DNA of 11,758 nt from JASGDB01 sp049841315 (GTDB lineage: Bacteria > Bacteroidota > Bacteroidia > Flavobacteriales > Weeksellaceae): assembly GCA_049841315.1 (NCBI GenBank), contig JASGDB010000069.1:1-11758 (forward strand). Direction: 5' to 3'. The stretch's first letter is position 1. Every line of letters begins with the position of its first letter. Below, one piece after another: positions 1 to 7,764 of this stretch. Both the position numbers and the translations under genes were made by a program. The notes beneath the pieces are model-generated. The model was not told the DNA's origin. It searched no databases and saw only the letters and a list, made by a program, of their open reading frames with translations.

Positions 1-106
1 CGATATTTGTATATCTGCAGTCTCTCTGTCTTTTTCCTGTTGCTTTTTCCAATGTATTCTTCTAAATGATTTTTTTTAACTTTTAGTATATTGAATATTT
101 ACTTTG

Positions 107-114
107 CAAACTTA
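107..114 (-). promoter_or_regulatory. Candidate -7 promoter box pointing off the left edge
   Basis: On the minus strand this reads TAAGTTTG, a full match to the Bacteroidetes TAnnTTTG -7 element. It would drive a minus-strand gene starting at or beyond the left edge. No TTG box is visible at the usual -33 spacing, and AT-rich intergenic DNA yields such matches by chance. A possible short minus-strand frame from a TTG at 52-50 stays open to the window edge but is too short to call. Confidence 0.25.
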
Positions 115-150
115 TCACAGTTTCTGAGACTTTGTGAGAGGGAAAAGCAT

Positions 151-185
151 CGTAATCCGAACCTCGAATCTCGTACCTCGAAAAA
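151..185. repeat. Degenerate 7-base tandem repeat, five units
   Basis: On the plus strand the sequence divides exactly into five heptamers: CGTAATC, CGAACCT, CGAATCT, CGTACCT, CGAAAAA. All start with CG, and the three middle units follow the pattern CGWAYCT. The array ends directly at the 3' end of rnpB. It is non-coding as far as I can tell. It may be a dispersed flavobacterial intergenic repeat or may lie in the rnpB 3' trailer, but no stable stem-loop terminator is obvious. Confidence 0.6.
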
Positions 186-515
186 TCCACGGGAGAATCT
201 GTAAGCCGGATTCTGTCTGTGCCGAAGCACGAGCCTGTTATTTATCTGAATTTTACATTGCTGCAAAATTTTAGCTGATTACCCCTCGGTTTTTGGAACG
301 AGCCGCTCCTATTCCGGCGAACCGGAAGCACCGATATACTTATCATTGCACCGCAAAGAGTTTACCTGGTTTCACTACAGCCGAACTGTACCTGCTTTCT
401 GTTGCACTTGTCCTCATCTTGCGATGGACGGATGTTATCCGCTTTGCTGCTCTGTGGTGTCCGGACTTTCCTACACTCAGAATACCGAGCATCAACAGGC
501 CGATTTTCCCGTGGA
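186..515 (-). ncRNA. rnpB: RNase P RNA, bacterial class A
   Basis: Catalytic RNA of ribonuclease P, which removes 5' leaders from tRNA precursors. Reading the minus strand, the hallmark conserved blocks occur in the right order: GGAAAGTCCGGACACC (471-456), ACAGAGCAG (455-447), GTGCAACAGAAAGCAG (407-392), GGTAAACTC (366-358) and the 3' block GACAGAATCCGGCTTAC (217-201). The ends are set by the P1 helix: TCCCGTGG at 507-514 is the exact reverse complement of CCACGGGA at 187-194, with one more A-T pair outside (515/186). The length of about 330 nt is slightly shorter than the E. coli RNA (377 nt). Exact ends may be off by a few bases. Open frames on either strand across this region are chance frames over the RNA gene. 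Confidence 0.96.
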
Positions 516-518
516 GTG

Positions 519-526
519 CGAAGATA
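519..526 (-). promoter_or_regulatory. Probable rnpB promoter -7 box
   Basis: On the minus strand this reads TATCTTCG, which matches the Bacteroidetes -7 consensus TAnnTTTG at all but one fixed position. It sits 4 bases upstream of the predicted RNA 5' end, so the transcription start would fall very near the P1 helix. I see no convincing TTG -33 box about 19 bases further upstream, so the call rests on the -7 element and its position. Confidence 0.45.
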
Positions 527-769
527 ATAAAAAGTAGCGGAAATATTGGTATGCGGGATGCAGTGAAAGTTTGCCGACATTGAAAGAAGTAAAATTGCCA
601 TGCCTGATATTTTCTCCTTGAATCCCTTATGAATAAAAGGATTTACGGGGTTGATATGTACTAAATTCAGATTAGTTGGTGTTAAAAATATCATTTTTTT
701 TCAGTCGAATGATAAATATTAACTAAAAAAGTGGTATTTTTCGACCAAATTTCTAAAAAAATAAAAATC

Positions 770-1426
770 ATGAAAAAGGTGTTGCTGGCAGGATTGTTAT
801 TATTGTCCTTTATGTTTCAGGCGCAAACGTATAAATTTGGAGTTACAGGAGCTGTAAACAGGGGCTCTATTGTTGGAGTTCACGGAGTTTCCGAACCGAA
901 ATGGGGAGGCATGGTAGGTGCTTTTGCCAACTTCAGCATTGTGGAGAATGATGTTTTTGATTCTGCGTGGCTGTATTTTCAGCCTCAGCTGGAATTCAGC
1001 AAGCAGGGAGAAAAAGGAGCTTGGGACGATGATATGGAGGACGGATATGAATCCTATGATATGGGATATATTGCAGTTCCGCTGTATCTTAAATACTTTT
1101 TTCACAAAGGGAATATGAAAAGAGATTTCTTCGTTTTTGCAGGACCAAAGTTTGAGTTTCTCGTGTATAGTAAAACCAAGGAGGGGACGGCTGCTGCAGA
1201 AGCTGCATCTTATGGTTATGATCCGGCTAGATTCGGGCTTGAACAGAAATTTAGTAATTTCGGATTCGGGCTTTCTTTAGGAGCAGGGTTGAAAATTAGT
1301 GATAAAGGAGAGGTATTTCTTCGTTATGACAGAGGACTTAGTAAAGTATATCCTGATTATAATCTTTATACCACTTACAATCGTTTCATCGCCCTTGGCT
1401 TCAATTATTATTTTAAAGAAAATTAA
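770..1426 (+). CDS. Outer membrane beta-barrel protein, PorT/OMP_b-brl-like
   Basis: Predicted 218-residue outer membrane protein of unknown specific role. It begins with a clear Sec signal peptide: positively charged MKK, a leucine-rich core (residues 4-16) and a probable SPase I site after FQA (residue 18). The mature part has alternating aromatic and polar strands, many glycines, and ends in a barrel-like strand (RFIALGFNYYF), resembling the outer-membrane beta-barrel families common in Bacteroidetes. I chose the ATG at 770 rather than an upstream in-frame GTG at 731, because the GTG adds 13 residues that would bury the signal peptide. It lies 254 bases from rnpB and is read away from it. 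The next gene starts about 100 bases downstream, so co-transcription with the polysaccharide genes is possible but not shown. A weak AT-only inverted repeat spans its stop codon. Confidence is high for an OMP barrel, low for a function. Confidence 0.82.
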   Translation: MKKVLLAGLLLLSFMFQAQTYKFGVTGAVNRGSIVGVHGVSEPKWGGMVGAFANFSIVENDVFDSAWLYFQPQLEFSKQGEKGAWDDDMEDGYESYDMGYIAVPLYLKYFFHKGNMKRDFFVFAGPKFEFLVYSKTKEGTAAAEAASYGYDPARFGLEQKFSNFGFGLSLGAGLKISDKGEVFLRYDRGLSKVYPDYNLYTTYNRFIALGFNYYFKEN

Positions 1427-1528
1427 AAATATTTATTTTCAGTTATCTAAAAATACATGCACTACACAAGCATATTGTGTTTATTTATTTTGAAAAATAT
1501 ATTTTACAGATTTTTTTTGTTCCCGGGA

Positions 1529-2341
1529 ATGATTGTCTTTTCATCGAAAATACAGCTTCATGCAGGCGTTGTTCTGTTGGTATCGTTACTTTTATTGTCA
1601 TGTAAGCCAAAAGAAAACATGGTGTATATGAGTAATAATAATTTTGAACAGGAAGTTTCTCAGGCTCGTTACGAAGGACTGCATATACAGGAGGGAGATG
1701 TTCTCGAAATTATTGTATCCGCGTTGGATGAACTTGCGGTGAAGCCTTTCAATAAAACTACCATGTCCCAGACAGGAAAGGATGATAATACATCCAATAC
1801 CATGCGTTTAGGGGACAATAATTATATTGTGAGCAACAGCGGATACATCAGTTTTCCGGTGATAGGCGCAGTATTCTGTAAAGGAATGACACAGCAGCAA
1901 CTGAAAGAAGATTTGGAAGAAAGGCTGAAAGCATACCTTACCGACCCGATGGTTTCTCTGAGGCTTACCAATTTTAATATCAGCGTTCTGGGAGATGTGA
2001 AAAATCCCGGACAGAAAACGAGTACAACCGAAAAACTAAATGTATTTCAGGCGTTGGCATTGGCGGGAGATATGAATGATTCTGCGAACCGTACCAATAT
2101 CAAACTGATTCGGTATTCCGAGGAAACAGGAAAAGATGTAACGCACAGTCTTGACCTCTCAGAAGCATCTGTCGTAAATTCACCGTATTATTACCTTCAG
2201 CAGAACGATATTCTCTATGTAGAGCCGGATAAAAACAAGCAGATTGCTGCTAATGCAACTAACCCGAACCGGAATTTACTTTTGCAGATAGGTGGTGCGC
2301 TTATCGGTCTCGCTACTCTCATTTTAGCCATAACCAAATAA
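1529..2341 (+). CDS. wza: Wza-type polysaccharide export lipoprotein
   Basis: Outer-membrane polysaccharide export protein, expected to form the exit channel for capsule or exopolysaccharide together with the downstream Wzc. From the ATG at 1529 the product has 270 residues. It has a lipoprotein signal with lipobox LLSC, so the mature protein starts at Cys25. A Poly_export domain runs from about residue 48 (YEGLHIQEGD) to 147. An SLBB domain starts near residue 151 (ISVLGDVKNPGQ), and a hydrophobic helix ends the protein (about 249-268). Bacteroidetes Wza proteins often have a single SLBB domain and such a terminal helix. An upstream in-frame ATG at 1457 would add 24 residues ahead of the signal and make a poor lipoprotein leader, so I prefer 1529; the start remains uncertain. 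The gene is followed after 14 bases by wzc, implying one operon. Confidence 0.9.
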   Translation: MIVFSSKIQLHAGVVLLVSLLLLSCKPKENMVYMSNNNFEQEVSQARYEGLHIQEGDVLEIIVSALDELAVKPFNKTTMSQTGKDDNTSNTMRLGDNNYIVSNSGYISFPVIGAVFCKGMTQQQLKEDLEERLKAYLTDPMVSLRLTNFNISVLGDVKNPGQKTSTTEKLNVFQALALAGDMNDSANRTNIKLIRYSEETGKDVTHSLDLSEASVVNSPYYYLQQNDILYVEPDKNKQIAANATNPNRNLLLQIGGALIGLATLILAITK

Positions 2342-2355
2342 TTCTAAAGAAAAAT

Positions 2356-4677
2356 ATGGAGTTACTCGACAATACTCCGGTACAGAGTAAAAATATTAAT
2401 CTGAAAAAAGAGATTTCCAAATACCTCCGAAACTGGTACTGGATTTTGCTCAGCATGCTGCTTTTTTATACTGCAGCGAGGATTTATCTGCGTTATGCGG
2501 AACCGTATTACCTTTCCAAAACATCTCTGAAACTCTACGAATCCAAAAATAGCAGTTCGGCACTCAGCGACCTTAAAAATTTGGGAATGGGAGTAAGCGG
2601 CGACGAAGAGCTGAAAAGCGAAACGGCTGTTATTATCTCAAAACCTATTCTGGTTCAGGTGGTGGAAAATCTCGGACTGAACATTTCTTATTTCAACCAG
2701 GGAACGATTAAAGAAACGGAGATGTACAATGATGCTCCCGTTTCCGTCCGTCTGATTTCCGTTCAGAATCCCAAAGCCTTTAATGGTGCGGTTTTCATCA
2801 TTGAACCTTCGGGAAAAGGAGGCTTCAAAGTAACCGAAGGAGAGCACTCCGGAAAAGTATTTTCTCTGAATAAACCTGTTGAATTTTCTTTTGGTACACT
2901 GGTGGTTCAGAATAAAGCGGGATTCGGTTTCGCCAGACCTATAAAATTGATTATTCAGAGTACCCGGAATACAGTAAAAAACCTCGAAAATGCTATATCT
3001 GTATCAATTCCGGAGGAAAAAGGGCTCATCATGGAATTGTCCCTCACGGGAACTGTTCCCGAAAAATCGGAAGATATTCTCAACGAACTGACGGCACAGT
3101 ACAATAAAGACGGAATAAAAGACAAAAATCTGGAAGCGCAGAATACGCAGGATTTCATTAATGAACGTCTGAACGTCATCACCGAAGATTTATCGGGAAT
3201 CGAAAACCAGAAAGAAGGATTCAAACGGCAGAATAATATTACGGATATTGAAACGCAGGCGAATCTTGCCCTTAATAATTCCAATGAAAATACCAAACAA
3301 CTGATTCAGTATTCCACACAGCTTGATTTGGTAAATTCCATATACAAAGCAACATCAGGAGACAAACTTCTGCCTTCCAATATGGGACTTTCTCCGCTTA
3401 CGGAAAATTATATTTCGCAATACAACGAGCTTTTGCTTACCAGAAATAAAACGCTGAAGCAGGCAACAGGGCTCAACCCGTCGGTGATAGATTTGAATAA
3501 GCAGGTCTCCGAGATGAAAGATGTAATCCGCCGAAATCTGCAGGAATCTAAAGAAACTCTGCAGTTGCAGATAGCTCATGTTCAGGGTCAACTGAATGCC
3601 GACCGTTCCAAAATCAATAAATTTCCGACTCAGGAAAAAATATTCAGAAGTATTGACAGGCAGCAGGGACTGAAGGAGCAGCTTTATCTATATCTTTTAC
3701 AGAAAAGAGAAGAAAATGCCATTACACTGCAGGTTGCAACCCCAAAAGCGAAAATAGTGAATCCCGCTTATACTTTGGGCAAGGTAAAACCTAATAATAA
3801 AGCGATTACTACCGGAGCTTTGGCAGCAGGATTTTTGTTGCCGCTGCTGTTCCTGTTTGTGAAATATTCGCTGGATACCAAAGTACGGAGCAAGGAGCAG
3901 GTAGTTTCCCATATTCCCGATGCCAGCGTGATTGCTGAAATCCCGGTGCATGAACAGGAAAATCAAATAGTAAAAGCAGATGATTTTTCATTTTTTGCGG
4001 AATCGTTCAGGATTCTTACCTCCAATCTTAAGTTTATGCTCAGAGCTAAAATTGAGGATGGAAAAGGAGTGATTTTGGTAACATCTACGGTAAAAGGAGA
4101 GGGGAAAACCACCATCGCCATGAATACCGCCCTTGCTTTGGCAGGAAAAAGCAAGGTTCTTATTTTGGGTGCAGACATCAGGAATCCGCAGTTGCACCGT
4201 TTTATAGATGGAAAGAATGTAGGGCTTACCGATTATTTGGTGTCCGATTCGTCTTCACCGGAAACCTTTGTTAAAAATTCGGGAATCAGCAAAAATCTTG
4301 ACGTAATGTTCAGCGGTGCGATTGCTCCGAACCCGAATGACCTTCTGGATATGCAGAAATTTGATAATATGATTGCGCATCTTCGCAGCAGCTATGATTA
4401 TGTGGTCATTGATTCTGCTCCGGTAATGCTGGTGAGTGATTCCCTGCACCTCATTGAAGTATCTGATTTGGTGCTGTATGTGGTAAAATCTGATTTTACG
4501 GAAAAAGAAATGCTGGATTTCGCTGCCGAGTTCCGTGCCAATAATAAAATCGGAAATATCGCTTACGTTCTGAACAATGTGAAGCCTGAAAACTCCCGCT
4601 ACGGAAGAAAATACGGCTACGGATATTATAACGATTCCCCGAAAAAAAGTTTTTTGAAAAAGTTATTCGGAAACTGA
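2356..4677 (+). CDS. wzc: Wzc-type polysaccharide co-polymerase with BY-kinase domain
   Basis: Inner-membrane tyrosine autokinase that controls chain length and couples polymerisation to Wza-mediated export. The 773 residues show an N-terminal Wzz-like region with membrane helix about 28-46, a long periplasmic part rich in predicted coiled coil with a GNVR-like segment before a second helix (about 483-504), and a cytoplasmic BY-kinase. The kinase has Walker A (GEGKTT, 581-586), Walker A' (VLILGADIRNP, 601-611, Asp607) and Walker B (YVVIDSAP, 682-689, Asp686). The tail holds a tyrosine cluster at Tyr749, 753, 755, 757 and 758, the expected autophosphorylation sites, followed by a basic end. 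Length and layout are normal for the family. An A-rich AAAGAAAAAT precedes the ATG. No cognate Wzb phosphatase is in the window. All key kinase residues are intact, so it is probably functional. Confidence 0.95.
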   Translation: MELLDNTPVQSKNINLKKEISKYLRNWYWILLSMLLFYTAARIYLRYAEPYYLSKTSLKLYESKNSSSALSDLKNLGMGVSGDEELKSETAVIISKPILVQVVENLGLNISYFNQGTIKETEMYNDAPVSVRLISVQNPKAFNGAVFIIEPSGKGGFKVTEGEHSGKVFSLNKPVEFSFGTLVVQNKAGFGFARPIKLIIQSTRNTVKNLENAISVSIPEEKGLIMELSLTGTVPEKSEDILNELTAQYNKDGIKDKNLEAQNTQDFINERLNVITEDLSGIENQKEGFKRQNNITDIETQANLALNNSNENTKQLIQYSTQLDLVNSIYKATSGDKLLPSNMGLSPLTENYISQYNELLLTRNKTLKQATGLNPSVIDLNKQVSEMKDVIRRNLQESKETLQLQIAHVQGQLNADRSKINKFPTQEKIFRSIDRQQGLKEQLYLYLLQKREENAITLQVATPKAKIVNPAYTLGKVKPNNKAITTGALAAGFLLPLLFLFVKYSLDTKVRSKEQVVSHIPDASVIAEIPVHEQENQIVKADDFSFFAESFRILTSNLKFMLRAKIEDGKGVILVTSTVKGEGKTTIAMNTALALAGKSKVLILGADIRNPQLHRFIDGKNVGLTDYLVSDSSSPETFVKNSGISKNLDVMFSGAIAPNPNDLLDMQKFDNMIAHLRSSYDYVVIDSAPVMLVSDSLHLIEVSDLVLYVVKSDFTEKEMLDFAAEFRANNKIGNIAYVLNNVKPENSRYGRKYGYGYYNDSPKKSFLKKLFGN

Positions 4678-4723
4678 TGGGGTTTTACGAACACAAAGTT
4701 CCCCGAAAATAGATTTAAAATCA

Positions 4724-6139
4724 GTGAGCAACCTTTTTCGCAATATCATCAAACAAGGCGAAAGCGACACCTTGGAATTTAAAACTTCATTTAGCGATGA
4801 GGTGATAATTTCATTGGTGGCATTTGCCAATACCAAAGGAGGGACGGTTTGTATCGGTATTTCGGATAAGGGAGAAATCAAAGGTGTAGATTTAGGTAAA
4901 GAAACGGTTCAGAACTGGATTAACGAAATCAAGAATAAAACGGCGACGGTCATTATTCCGGAAGTAGAAGTGATTGAAGAATCCGGGAAAAAAATTGTCT
5001 TGCTGAAAGTTCAGGAATATCCCGTAAAGCCTGTCGCTATGCGGGGCAGATGCTATAAACGAACAGGAAATTCCAATCATTTGATGAGCGTGGAAGAAAT
5101 TTCCAATGAGCATTTGAGGACGATTAATACGAGTTGGGATTTTTATATCGACCCCAACCATTCTTTGGAAGATATTTCTTTGGAAAAAGCGGGTAAGTTT
5201 ATCCGAAAAATTGAACAGCGAACAGACACCGAAATCCCATACACTCCGCTCGAATTTCTTTCAAAAATGGAAATGCTTCGAGAGGGAAAACTCACGTTTG
5301 GAGCATATTTGTTGTTTGTGACGGATTATTGCTCAATTAGCGATGTGCAGATTGGCAGGTTCAAAAGTAACAGTATGATTATTGATTCTTTGTCGCTCAA
5401 CACAGATTTGTTTACGGAGGTTGATGAGATTCTCGCCTTTATCAAAAAGCATTTGAAGGTGGAATACATTATCACAAGCGAACCACAACGCACCGAACGT
5501 TTTGATTATCCGCTTGATGCCATTCGGGAAATCGTAATTAATATGGTGGTTCACAGAGATTATCGGGACAGTTCGGGAAGTATCATCAAGATTTTTGACG
5601 ACCGGATTGAATTTTACAATCCGGGAAAACTGTTCGGAGGTATTACCATAGAAGATTTGTTAAGCGGAAATTATACTTCAAAATCAAGAAACAAACTGAT
5701 TGCCAAAGCATTTAAAGAAATTGGCTGGATAGAGCGATATGGTTCAGGAGTTCATCGCATACAAAATATTTGTAAAGATTATGGTGTTGTTCCTCCTGTA
5801 TTTGAAGAAATGGCAGATGGTTTTCGGGTGGTGGTATTTAATGAAAAATTAGAAGGTGCCGAGCAAACTACAGAAAAAGACACTAAAAAAGACACCAAAA
5901 AAATAAATGAGGGATTAAATGAGGGATTAAATGAGGGATTAAATGAGGGATTGAAAATACTTTTGGAGTTAATTCGAAAAAATGAAGGTATTCAGGCGAA
6001 GCGTATCTCGCAAGACTTAGACCGTCCGATAAAAACCATTGAACGACAAATCGCAGAATTGATAAAAAAAGAATTGATAGAACGAAAAGGAAGCCGGAAA
6101 ACCGGAGGCTACTTTATAACAGAAAACAAAAACAACTAA
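4724..6139 (+). CDS. AlbA_2 / HATPase_c_4 / winged-helix regulator-like protein
   Basis: Predicted cytoplasmic nucleic-acid-binding or regulatory protein of 471 residues; its exact role is unknown. An N-terminal Schlafen AlbA_2 domain (about residues 11-125) opens with the typical GESDTLEFK and contains AFANTKGGT. A HATPase_c_4-type domain (about 265-375) carries E269xxxN273 and H277RD, then the GSGVHRI segment. A low-complexity linker follows (DTKKDTKK, then four NEGL units, 395-410), and the last 60 residues look like a winged helix (AKRISQDLDRPIKTIERQI). Such proteins are often labelled transcriptional regulators or RecG-like ATP-binding proteins. Translation probably starts at GTG, because the family motif begins a few residues in and no ATG fits. 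It sits 46 bases after wzc and before the flippase, an unusual place for it. Whether it regulates the locus or is a passenger cannot be told from sequence. Confidence 0.87.
   Translation: MSNLFRNIIKQGESDTLEFKTSFSDEVIISLVAFANTKGGTVCIGISDKGEIKGVDLGKETVQNWINEIKNKTATVIIPEVEVIEESGKKIVLLKVQEYPVKPVAMRGRCYKRTGNSNHLMSVEEISNEHLRTINTSWDFYIDPNHSLEDISLEKAGKFIRKIEQRTDTEIPYTPLEFLSKMEMLREGKLTFGAYLLFVTDYCSISDVQIGRFKSNSMIIDSLSLNTDLFTEVDEILAFIKKHLKVEYIITSEPQRTERFDYPLDAIREIVINMVVHRDYRDSSGSIIKIFDDRIEFYNPGKLFGGITIEDLLSGNYTSKSRNKLIAKAFKEIGWIERYGSGVHRIQNICKDYGVVPPVFEEMADGFRVVVFNEKLEGAEQTTEKDTKKDTKKINEGLNEGLNEGLNEGLKILLELIRKNEGIQAKRISQDLDRPIKTIERQIAELIKKELIERKGSRKTGGYFITENKNN
5906..5953 (+). repeat. 12-base in-frame tandem repeat, four units, (NEGL)4
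   Basis: Four adjacent copies of AATGAGGGATTA; the last ends in G instead of A, which is silent (TTA to TTG). The period is a multiple of three, so changes in copy number lengthen or shorten the linker by four residues without shifting frame. It joins the HATPase-like domain to the winged-helix tail of the regulator-like protein. Just before it, a second 12-base near-repeat codes for DTKKDTKK. Confidence 0.95.
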
Positions 6140-6140
6140 A

Positions 6141-6242
6141 ATGGGAGTTCATCGGATACAAAATATTTGTAAAGAATATGGTGTTGTTCCTCCTGTTTTT
6201 GAAAAAATGGCAGATGGTTTTCTGAGTGAAGGAATGATGTAA
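6141..6242 (+). pseudogene. Remnant of a second AlbA_2/HATPase regulator gene copy
   Basis: The stretch 6144-6222 aligns without gaps to 5747-5825 inside the preceding gene (constant offset 397), with four mismatches in 79 bases. It would be read from an ATG at 6141 as a 33-residue peptide beginning MGVHRIQNICKEYGVV and ending at TAA 6240-6242. Two of the four differences are silent and two change residues (Asp to Glu, Glu to Lys). It lacks all other domains, starts 1 base after the upstream stop and is in another frame, so it is best read as a scar of recombination or deletion between two related copies. Translation as a small peptide is possible but unsupported. Confidence 0.8.
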
Positions 6243-6270
6243 TTTTTAAAGAAAAATAGAGAAATAAAAA

Positions 6271-7764
6271 ATGAGCCAGCTAAAAAAAGGTGCCATATTA
6301 TCATACATAACCATTATTCTCACTAATGTGATAGGATTGGTGCTTACTCCTTTTATTATCAGAAGTCTGGGTGATGCTGAATATGGGCTTTATACTTTGA
6401 TTGGAGCTTTTGTCGGGTATATTTCGGTGATGGATTTGGGATTGAATAATACCATTATAAGATATGTCTCTAAATATCGGGCAGAAAAAGATAAGAAAGG
6501 GGAAGAAGAATTTCTTGGTACATCATTGATTATTTACTTTTTCATTTCGATTTTGGTTTTATTAGCTGGGTTGGTGTTTTATTGGAATATTGAGACCATT
6601 TTTAATCAGTCGCTTACTGAATCGGAATTGGGTAAAGCCAAAATAATGATGCTGATTCTGATATTTAACTTAATGTTTTCTTTGCCCGGGGGTTCTTTTA
6701 CTGCGATATGCAATGCTTACGAAAAATTTGTATTTCCGAGGGTTTTAAACATTGTTAAATATATTTTTCGGAGTATTCTGGTTGTCGTTATTTTACTTTA
6801 TGGAGCGGATTCCATTGGTTTGGTAATTTTGGATACTGTTATTAATATTTTAGCTATTTTGATTGCGTATATTTATACCAAAAGAAAGCTAAACGTAAAA
6901 TACAGGTTTAGAAGAAATAATAGTAATAGCATTACTGAAATATTTTCCTATTCGATATGGGTTTTTGTTTTTGCTATTGCTTATCAATTTCAATGGTTTG
7001 CAGGACAGACAATCTTAGGAATTACAGCAAATACCATAACCGTAGCAATATATGGAGTAGGAATATTGCTTGGAGGATATTATGGAGCTTTTGCAGGTGC
7101 TATTAATACGCTTCTTTTACCCAAAGCCACAAAAATGAGTGTAATTAGTGATTCTCCGACAGAATATACCAACGAAATGATTAAAATTGGGAATATTATG
7201 ATATTTATTCTTTTCTTAATTTTAAGTGGTTTTTTTCTTTTTGGAAAAGAATTCATTACCCTTTGGGTAGGGTCGGTATATTTGCAAGCTTGGGATATTT
7301 CTATGTCCATAATGTTAGTTATGACATTGCCTCTTGTACAGTTTTTTGGAAATTCTGTTTTGGAAGCTAAAAAGAAAAATAAATTTAAAGCGATAGTTAG
7401 TTTAATTACTTTATTTATAGCTGTAATTATCGGTTATTTTGCGTCATTGAAATATGGGATGTATGGTGTGATTATTCCTATTTGTTCAGCGGTTTTTCTT
7501 AATTCAATATTAATGAGTTTTTATTATAATAAAATCTTTGAGTTTCAGATATTACGTTTTTTTCAGACAGTTTTTCTAAGACCTATTATTCTATCAGCAG
7601 TATTAATTCTATGTTTTAAATTCCTTTTAAAATACTATTCATTAAATTCTTGGTTAGAATTACTTATGGGAATATTCGTTTTTTCAGCTGTATATTTTGC
7701 CTTGAACTATTTTTTTGTTTTTACAAAAACCACCAAACAAATAATTTTTAAAAATATAAGATGA
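6271..7764 (+). CDS. wzx: Wzx-type oligosaccharide flippase
   Basis: Integral inner-membrane protein of 497 residues, expected to flip undecaprenyl-diphosphate-linked repeat units to the periplasm. The start (KKGAILSYITIILTNVIGLVL) is typical of the polysaccharide transporter (PST/MVF) family, as is the following IRSLGDAEYGLYTLIGAFVGY. Roughly a dozen hydrophobic segments are spread along the whole length, separated by short basic loops (e.g. YTKRKLNVKYRFRRNN near residues 200-215). Length is normal. The ATG follows an A-rich stretch. The last four bases overlap the next gene (ATGA), showing translational coupling. Base composition is clearly more AT-rich than in wza and wzc, as usual for flippases in variable sugar loci. 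Substrate specificity cannot be inferred. Confidence 0.92.
   Translation: MSQLKKGAILSYITIILTNVIGLVLTPFIIRSLGDAEYGLYTLIGAFVGYISVMDLGLNNTIIRYVSKYRAEKDKKGEEEFLGTSLIIYFFISILVLLAGLVFYWNIETIFNQSLTESELGKAKIMMLILIFNLMFSLPGGSFTAICNAYEKFVFPRVLNIVKYIFRSILVVVILLYGADSIGLVILDTVINILAILIAYIYTKRKLNVKYRFRRNNSNSITEIFSYSIWVFVFAIAYQFQWFAGQTILGITANTITVAIYGVGILLGGYYGAFAGAINTLLLPKATKMSVISDSPTEYTNEMIKIGNIMIFILFLILSGFFLFGKEFITLWVGSVYLQAWDISMSIMLVMTLPLVQFFGNSVLEAKKKNKFKAIVSLITLFIAVIIGYFASLKYGMYGVIIPICSAVFLNSILMSFYYNKIFEFQILRFFQTVFLRPIILSAVLILCFKFLLKYYSLNSWLELLMGIFVFSAVYFALNYFFVFTKTTKQIIFKNIR

Noticed and set aside
1..52. Possible N-terminus of a minus-strand gene from TTG at 52-50, with AGAAG upstream and a candidate promoter at 107-114
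   Set aside because: Only 17 codons before the edge, a rare start codon and no recognisable family; it cannot be told from chance.
293..694. Open frames of 63-110 codons on both strands over the rnpB region
   Set aside because: They overlap the conserved RNase P RNA blocks, whose identity is clear, and the translations resemble no protein family I know.
731..769. GTG at 731 as the start of the outer membrane protein
   Set aside because: The extra 13 residues would precede a well-formed signal peptide starting at ATG 770.
1418..1440. AT-only inverted repeat (GAAAAT...ATTTTC) as a terminator after the beta-barrel gene
   Set aside because: It has only six outer pairs plus weak inner pairing, no G+C stem and no proper T-run; stability is doubtful.
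1457..1528. ATG at 1457 as the start of the Wza-like lipoprotein
   Set aside because: It would place a second hydrophobic stretch ahead of the lipoprotein signal; ATG 1529 gives a normal 25-residue leader ending at the lipobox Cys. Not fully excluded.
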